A stretch of 9,609 nt of DNA from HLUCCA09 sp039189975 (lineage in GTDB: Bacteria; Pseudomonadota; Alphaproteobacteria; Rhodobacterales; Rhodobacteraceae): contig JBCCYI010000183.1 in the NCBI GenBank assembly GCA_039189975.1, positions 1 through 9,609 on the forward strand, written 5' to 3'. The position numbers and the translations under genes are program-made. This document shows positions 6,408 through 9,609 of this stretch, piece after piece. The notes beneath the pieces were generated by a model, which searched no databases, was not told the DNA's origin, and was given only the letters and a program-made list of their open reading frames with translations. Positions within the stretch are counted from its first letter, which is position 1. Every line of letters begins with the position of its first letter.

Positions 6408-7186
6408 CAGCTCGACTTGGACATGAGCGTCTCGATCGAGCTCATCATCCAGACCTTTGGCACAATCCGCGGCATCTGTGCGGTGAGCCAGTTGAGCGCG
6501 CCGGGAATGACGACGCGTTTTCCGGCCTTCGCGCCGTCCCATCCCGCTTTGGCCACTGACATGGCCGTGGGCAGCTTCATCGAGTTGATCATGCGCACAT
6601 CTGTCATGTCCGCGGAGGTGAAGAACTCGCTCTGCGTGGCGCCCGGGCAGAGCGCCGTGACCGTTACCTTCGTGCCCTTGAGTTCGTGCCCGACCGCGTC
6701 CGAAAGTGACACGACGTAGGCCTTCGTCGCGTGGTAAGCCGCCATGCCAGGGCCGGGCATGAAGCCGGCGATGGACGCCACGTTGATGATACGCCCCTCG
6801 CCGGCCTCAAGCATCTGCGGGACGGCGAGCTTCATCAGGCGTGTCAGAGCGGTGATATTGACCTCCAGCATCATCTCCTCGCGGGCCCATTCGGCAGACG
6901 CGAACGGGTCATGCGACCCGAGACCCGCGTTGTTGACCAGGACGTCGACCGGGCCCTTGGCGACGGCTGCAGCCCAAAGCGTGTCGGCCGCGCCGGCAAC
7001 GGCCAGGTCCGCCTCGACGATCTCAACCTCCGGCGCGCCGAGCTCGGTCAGCTCGGTCGCCAGCGCCTCCAGCCGATCCTTGCGGCGTGCCGAGATCACG
7101 ACGCGGCGGTTTTCCTTCGCGGCGATGCGCGCGAAATCTGCGCCGATGCCCGATGAGGCTCCGGTCACGACCGTCCAGCTTGCCAT
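6407..7186 (-). CDS. Short-chain dehydrogenase/reductase (classical SDR, DltE-like)
   Basis: A 259-residue NAD(P)-dependent oxidoreductase with a Rossmann fold. All the classical SDR landmarks are present: cofactor glycine motif TGASSGIG (8-15), the acidic ADL at 59-61, NNAG (85-88), Asn110, and the catalytic Ser138, Tyr151 and Lys155 in YHATK, followed by PGATQSEF (181-188). Arg34 and Arg35 after the second strand (SARRKDRL) favour NADPH over NADH by family rule. The C-terminus has a hydrophobic, Met/Trp-rich stretch (ALNWLTAQMPRIVPKVWMM, 230-248) that may bind substrate or membrane. The substrate cannot be read from sequence. The ATG at 7186 follows AAGGGGAAAG, and the gene begins 24 bases after the pgk stop, so it is probably in the pgk transcript. 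Its stop overlaps the DUF2461 start by one base. Confidence 0.94.
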   Translation of the reverse strand: MASWTVVTGASSGIGADFARIAAKENRRVVISARRKDRLEALATELTELGAPEVEIVEADLAVAGAADTLWAAAVAKGPVDVLVNNAGLGSHDPFASAEWAREEMMLEVNITALTRLMKLAVPQMLEAGEGRIINVASIAGFMPGPGMAAYHATKAYVVSLSDAVGHELKGTKVTVTALCPGATQSEFFTSADMTDVRMINSMKLPTAMSVAKAGWDGAKAGKRVVIPGALNWLTAQMPRIVPKVWMMSSIETLMSKSS

Positions 7187-7210
7187 GCGTTCTTTCCCCT
7201 TGGTCCGCGA

Positions 7211-8389
7211 TCAGTCCGACAGGGCAGCCACACCGGGGAGGGTCTTGCCCTCCATCCATTCTAGAAATGCACCGCCTGCGGTGCTGACATAGGTGAACTT
7301 TTCGGCCACGCCAGCATGGTGCAGAGCGGCAACGGTATCACCCCCGCCCGCAACGGTTATGAGCCCGGCGTCCGTCGCCTCTGCGGCGGCGCGTGCGGCG
7401 GCAACGGTGGCGGCATCGAACGGCGTGATCTCGAACGCGCCGAGCGGTCCGTTCCAGATCACGGTTTTGCAATCGTCAAAAAGGGCTTCGAGCCGCGCGA
7501 CCGTCTCGGGTCCGGCATCGAGGATCATCGCATCGGCGGGGCATGCGTCCGCATAGACCGTCTCCGAGGGCGCGCCCGCCTCGAACTTTCGCGCGACGAC
7601 CACGTCGCCGGGCAGGTGGATCGCGCAGCCCGCGTCCTCGGCCTTAGACAGGATCTGACGCGCCGTGTCGGCCATGTCGCGCTCGGCCAGCGAGGTGCCG
7701 ATCTCCAGCCCCTGTGCAAAGAGGAACGTATTCGCCATGCCGCCCCCGATCACGAGGTGATCGACCCGCGTAACAAGATTGGACAGCAGATCCAGCTTAG
7801 TCGAAACCTTGGCCCCGCCGACCACCGCGCAAAGGGGCCGCTCGGGCGCGCCGAGCGCCCGTTCGAGCGCGCCAAGCTCGGCAGCCATCAGACGGCCGGC
7901 GCAAGAGGTCATGAGATGCGCAATCCCCTCTGTCGAGGCATGCGCCCTGTGGGCAGCGGAGAATGCATCGTTGACGTAGATGTCGCCAAGGCCCGCGAGC
8001 TGAGAGGCCAAAACGGGGTCGTTCTGCTCTTCGCCGGGATGAAAGCGGATGTTTTCGACAAGCAGGACCGCGCCCGGCTGCTGGCGCCCGACGGCCTCGG
8101 GCGCATCCGCAAGATCGACGAGCGTGACGCTGAGCCCAAGCGCATCTTCGAGCGTCGGAACCGTCACCGCCAGCGACATCTCGGGCACCACCTTGCCCTT
8201 GGGCCGTCCGAAATGCGCGACCAGCACAGGCAACCCTCCTGCCGTAACGATGTCCTTGACCGTGGGCACGATGCGCTCGATCCGTGTGGCGTCGGTCACC
8301 TCTCCATTCTCAACGGGGACGTTGATGTCCACCCGCACGATGACGGTGTGCCCCTCCAGATCGAGGTCGTCGAGCGTCTTCCATGCCAT
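7211..8389 (-). CDS. pgk: Phosphoglycerate kinase
   Basis: Cytoplasmic glycolytic/gluconeogenic enzyme that transfers phosphate between 1,3-bisphosphoglycerate and ADP. The 392 residues are full length. The N-terminal substrate domain shows RVDINVP (19-25), HFGRP (59-63), ENIRF (112-116) and NDAFSAAHRAHAS (140-152), which carry the basic residues that bind the substrate phosphates. The C-terminal nucleotide domain shows GGAKVSTKLDLL (191-202), GGGMANTF (215-222), NGPLGAFE (313-320) and GGGDTVAAL (348-356), and the hinge/C-terminal STAGGAFLEWMEG (369-381). The start is the ATG at 8389 (MAWKTLDDLDLEG), preceded by GAGGGCAAG. The open frame continues 40 codons upstream to 8509 but this stretch has no family similarity. 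It heads the run pgk-SDR-DUF2461-ydeI-like on the minus strand and is divergent from the cyclophilin pair. Confidence 0.98.
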   Translation of the reverse strand: MAWKTLDDLDLEGHTVIVRVDINVPVENGEVTDATRIERIVPTVKDIVTAGGLPVLVAHFGRPKGKVVPEMSLAVTVPTLEDALGLSVTLVDLADAPEAVGRQQPGAVLLVENIRFHPGEEQNDPVLASQLAGLGDIYVNDAFSAAHRAHASTEGIAHLMTSCAGRLMAAELGALERALGAPERPLCAVVGGAKVSTKLDLLSNLVTRVDHLVIGGGMANTFLFAQGLEIGTSLAERDMADTARQILSKAEDAGCAIHLPGDVVVARKFEAGAPSETVYADACPADAMILDAGPETVARLEALFDDCKTVIWNGPLGAFEITPFDAATVAAARAAAEATDAGLITVAGGGDTVAALHHAGVAEKFTYVSTAGGAFLEWMEGKTLPGVAALSD

Positions 8390-8442
8390 GGTCTTGCCCT
8401 CATGCGTGCTGGCGCTGCGTTGGTCTCGCGCCGATGCGGCAG

Positions 8443-8470
8443 GTGTAAGAGGCACCCGGGGACGACGCAA
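8443..8470 (-). promoter_or_regulatory. Possible weak promoter for the pgk cluster
   Basis: In the 175-base divergent gap between pgk and the first cyclophilin, the minus strand has TTGCGT (8470-8465), a 16-base spacer and TTACAC (8448-8443), about 54 bases before the pgk start. Both hexamers match the housekeeping consensus at only three positions. The gap also holds a 9-base tandem near-repeat (8529-8537 and 8538-8546) with no evident role. Confidence 0.2.
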
Positions 8471-8564
8471 GGCAAGGCCCACGCGCTTGTTGCTTTCCTC
8501 CCTGTCCATGATCGCCTAGGACTCCGCGCAAGCGACCCAAGCGACACCCAACAGGGAGGCCCCC

Positions 8565-9065
8565 ATGGCCGAAATCACCGACCCCGAGAACACCATCCTC
8601 ATCGAGCTTGAAGCCGGCACCGTTACGATCGCGCTGCTGCCAGACGTGGCGCCCAAGCATTGCGAGCGGATCAAGGAACTGGCCCGCGCCGGTGCCTATG
8701 ATGGCGTTGTGTTCCATCGGGTCATCGAGGGCTTCATGGCACAGACGGGCGACGTGCAGCATGGGCTGAAGGAGGGCGACTTGCGCCGCGCGGGCACTGG
8801 CGGGTCCGAGTTGCCAGACGTTCCGGCGGAATTCTCCGGCATCCCGCATGATCGCGGCACGCTGGGCGCGGCGCGCTCATCGAACCCCGACAGCGCGAAT
8901 TCCCAGTTCTTCATCAATTTCACTGACAACCACTTCCTCAACCGTAACTACACCGTGTACGGTCGCGTTATCGAGGGGATGGAGCACGTGGACGCCATCA
9001 CCCGCGGCGAGCCCCCCGCGAACCCCGACCATATGGTCAGCATGAAGGTCGCGGCCGATGCGTAG
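8565..9065 (+). CDS. Cyclophilin-type peptidyl-prolyl cis-trans isomerase, cytoplasmic
   Basis: A 166-residue single-domain cyclophilin that speeds cis-trans isomerisation of prolyl bonds in folding proteins. Active-site residues are visible: FHR (50-52, catalytic Arg52), Phe57 and Gln60 in EGFMAQTGD, and SANSQFF (110-116) with Gln114 and Phe116. The Met of the usual MAR motif is replaced here (GAARSSNPDS). There is no signal peptide, so it should stay in the cytoplasm. The ATG at 8565 follows AGGGAGG by about 6 bases. Its stop overlaps the next cyclophilin start by 8 bases, so the two are cotranscribed and probably translationally coupled. It is divergent from pgk. Confidence 0.95.
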   Translation: MAEITDPENTILIELEAGTVTIALLPDVAPKHCERIKELARAGAYDGVVFHRVIEGFMAQTGDVQHGLKEGDLRRAGTGGSELPDVPAEFSGIPHDRGTLGAARSSNPDSANSQFFINFTDNHFLNRNYTVYGRVIEGMEHVDAITRGEPPANPDHMVSMKVAADA

Positions 9066-9603
9066 CCTCGCTCTTTGCCTCTGCCTTGCCGCCTCGCCCG
9101 CGCTCGCCACTGGCCTCGAAATCCAGATTGCGGGCGAAGCCAACGGTACGGTGACCATCGATCTGCTTGAAGATGTCGCGCCGCAACATGTGGCGCAGAT
9201 CACCGCGCTCGCGGAAGAGGGCGTCTACGACGGGGTTGTTTTTCACCGCGTGATCGACGGGTTCATGGCGCAGACGGGTGATGTCGAGCATGGCCGCATC
9301 GGCGCCGACATGCGCCGCGCGGGCACCGGCGGGTCAGATCGCCCGGATCTGCCCGCGGAGTTCTCTGACGTCCCGTTTGAGCGCGGCGTTGTGGGCATGG
9401 CCCGCGCGCAGAACCCCAACAGTGCCAATTCGCAGTTCTTCATCATGTTCGAACCCGGCCCCTTTCTGAACGGCCAGTATACCGTTGTGGGCCGGGTCAC
9501 CTCGGGGATGGAGGTGGTCGATGCAATCAAGCGCGGCGAGGGTCGCAACGGCGGCGTCATCGGCGAGCCCGACCAGATGGCGACGGTCACCGTCACCGAC
9601 TGA
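9058..9603 (+). CDS. Cyclophilin-type peptidyl-prolyl cis-trans isomerase, periplasmic
   Basis: A 181-residue cyclophilin with an N-terminal signal peptide: a hydrophobic core (LALCLCLAA) and SPALA before a likely signal peptidase I cut after residue 17. The enzyme domain is complete: FHR (62-64, Arg64), GFMAQTGD (68-75), MAR (114-116, keeping the Met the upstream copy lacks), and SANSQFF (122-128) with Gln127 and Phe129. A Gly/Asn-rich loop (GEGRNGGVIGEPDQ, 160-173) near the C-terminus is longer than in the upstream copy. The ATG at 9058 lies inside the end of the previous gene (8-base overlap). High similarity to the first copy over the core suggests tandem duplication followed by gain or loss of the export signal. 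The signal peptide has no convincing lipobox, so a soluble periplasmic protein is expected. Confidence 0.95.
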   Translation: MRSLALCLCLAASPALATGLEIQIAGEANGTVTIDLLEDVAPQHVAQITALAEEGVYDGVVFHRVIDGFMAQTGDVEHGRIGADMRRAGTGGSDRPDLPAEFSDVPFERGVVGMARAQNPNSANSQFFIMFEPGPFLNGQYTVVGRVTSGMEVVDAIKRGEGRNGGVIGEPDQMATVTVTD

Positions 9604-9609
9604 CGCCAC

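Noticed and set aside
7316..8611. A 431-codon open frame on the plus strand opposite pgk
   Set aside because: It lies antisense to a textbook phosphoglycerate kinase, is rich in Arg/His/Gly/Ala in a way typical of GC-rich shadow frames, and shows no domain.

Overview
The window is GC-rich, densely packed chromosomal DNA that looks like a Rhodobacteraceae (roseobacter-type) alphaproteobacterium. Three things point there: a pyruvate dehydrogenase E1 beta subunit carrying its own lipoyl domain, an ftsB-like gene directly upstream of pdhA, and an archaeal-type class I fructose-bisphosphate aldolase close to pgk and a pair of cyclophilins. The assignment rests on protein family resemblance and gene order only.

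Layout from left to right. Minus strand: the 5' two-fifths or so of pdhB (cut by the window edge), pdhA, then an ftsB/divIC-like septum gene. A perfect 14-base palindrome lies just upstream of pdhA. Plus strand: one large gene for a 543-residue, probably exported protein with an M10-like (metzincin) domain, a Pro/Asp/Gly linker, a weak RTX-like block and two DUF4214 half-repeats. Its zinc site reads H-E-x-x-N-x-x-G-x-x-D instead of H-E-x-x-H-x-x-G-x-x-H. Minus strand: fba (class I aldolase), then, transcribed toward it, pgk, an SDR oxidoreductase, a DUF2461/TIGR02453 protein and a YdeI/OmdA-family protein. The last three are joined by stop/start overlaps. Plus strand, divergent from pgk: two overlapping cyclophilin-type peptidyl-prolyl isomerases, the first cytoplasmic and the second with a signal peptide.

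Most of the window is central carbon metabolism (aldolase, phosphoglycerate kinase, pyruvate dehydrogenase) plus housekeeping (division, protein folding). The part that looks accessory is the DUF4214 protein: its first half has lower GC than its second half and its neighbours, its metalloprotease site is degenerate, and no type I secretion genes lie nearby. No RNA genes, CRISPR arrays, transposons or prophage genes were seen. No gene-free stretch exceeds 300 bases; the longest is about 244 bases, between ftsB and the DUF4214 gene. I did not find a clear multi-gene undescribed system. The strongest lead is the degenerate metzincin fused to DUF4214 repeats.
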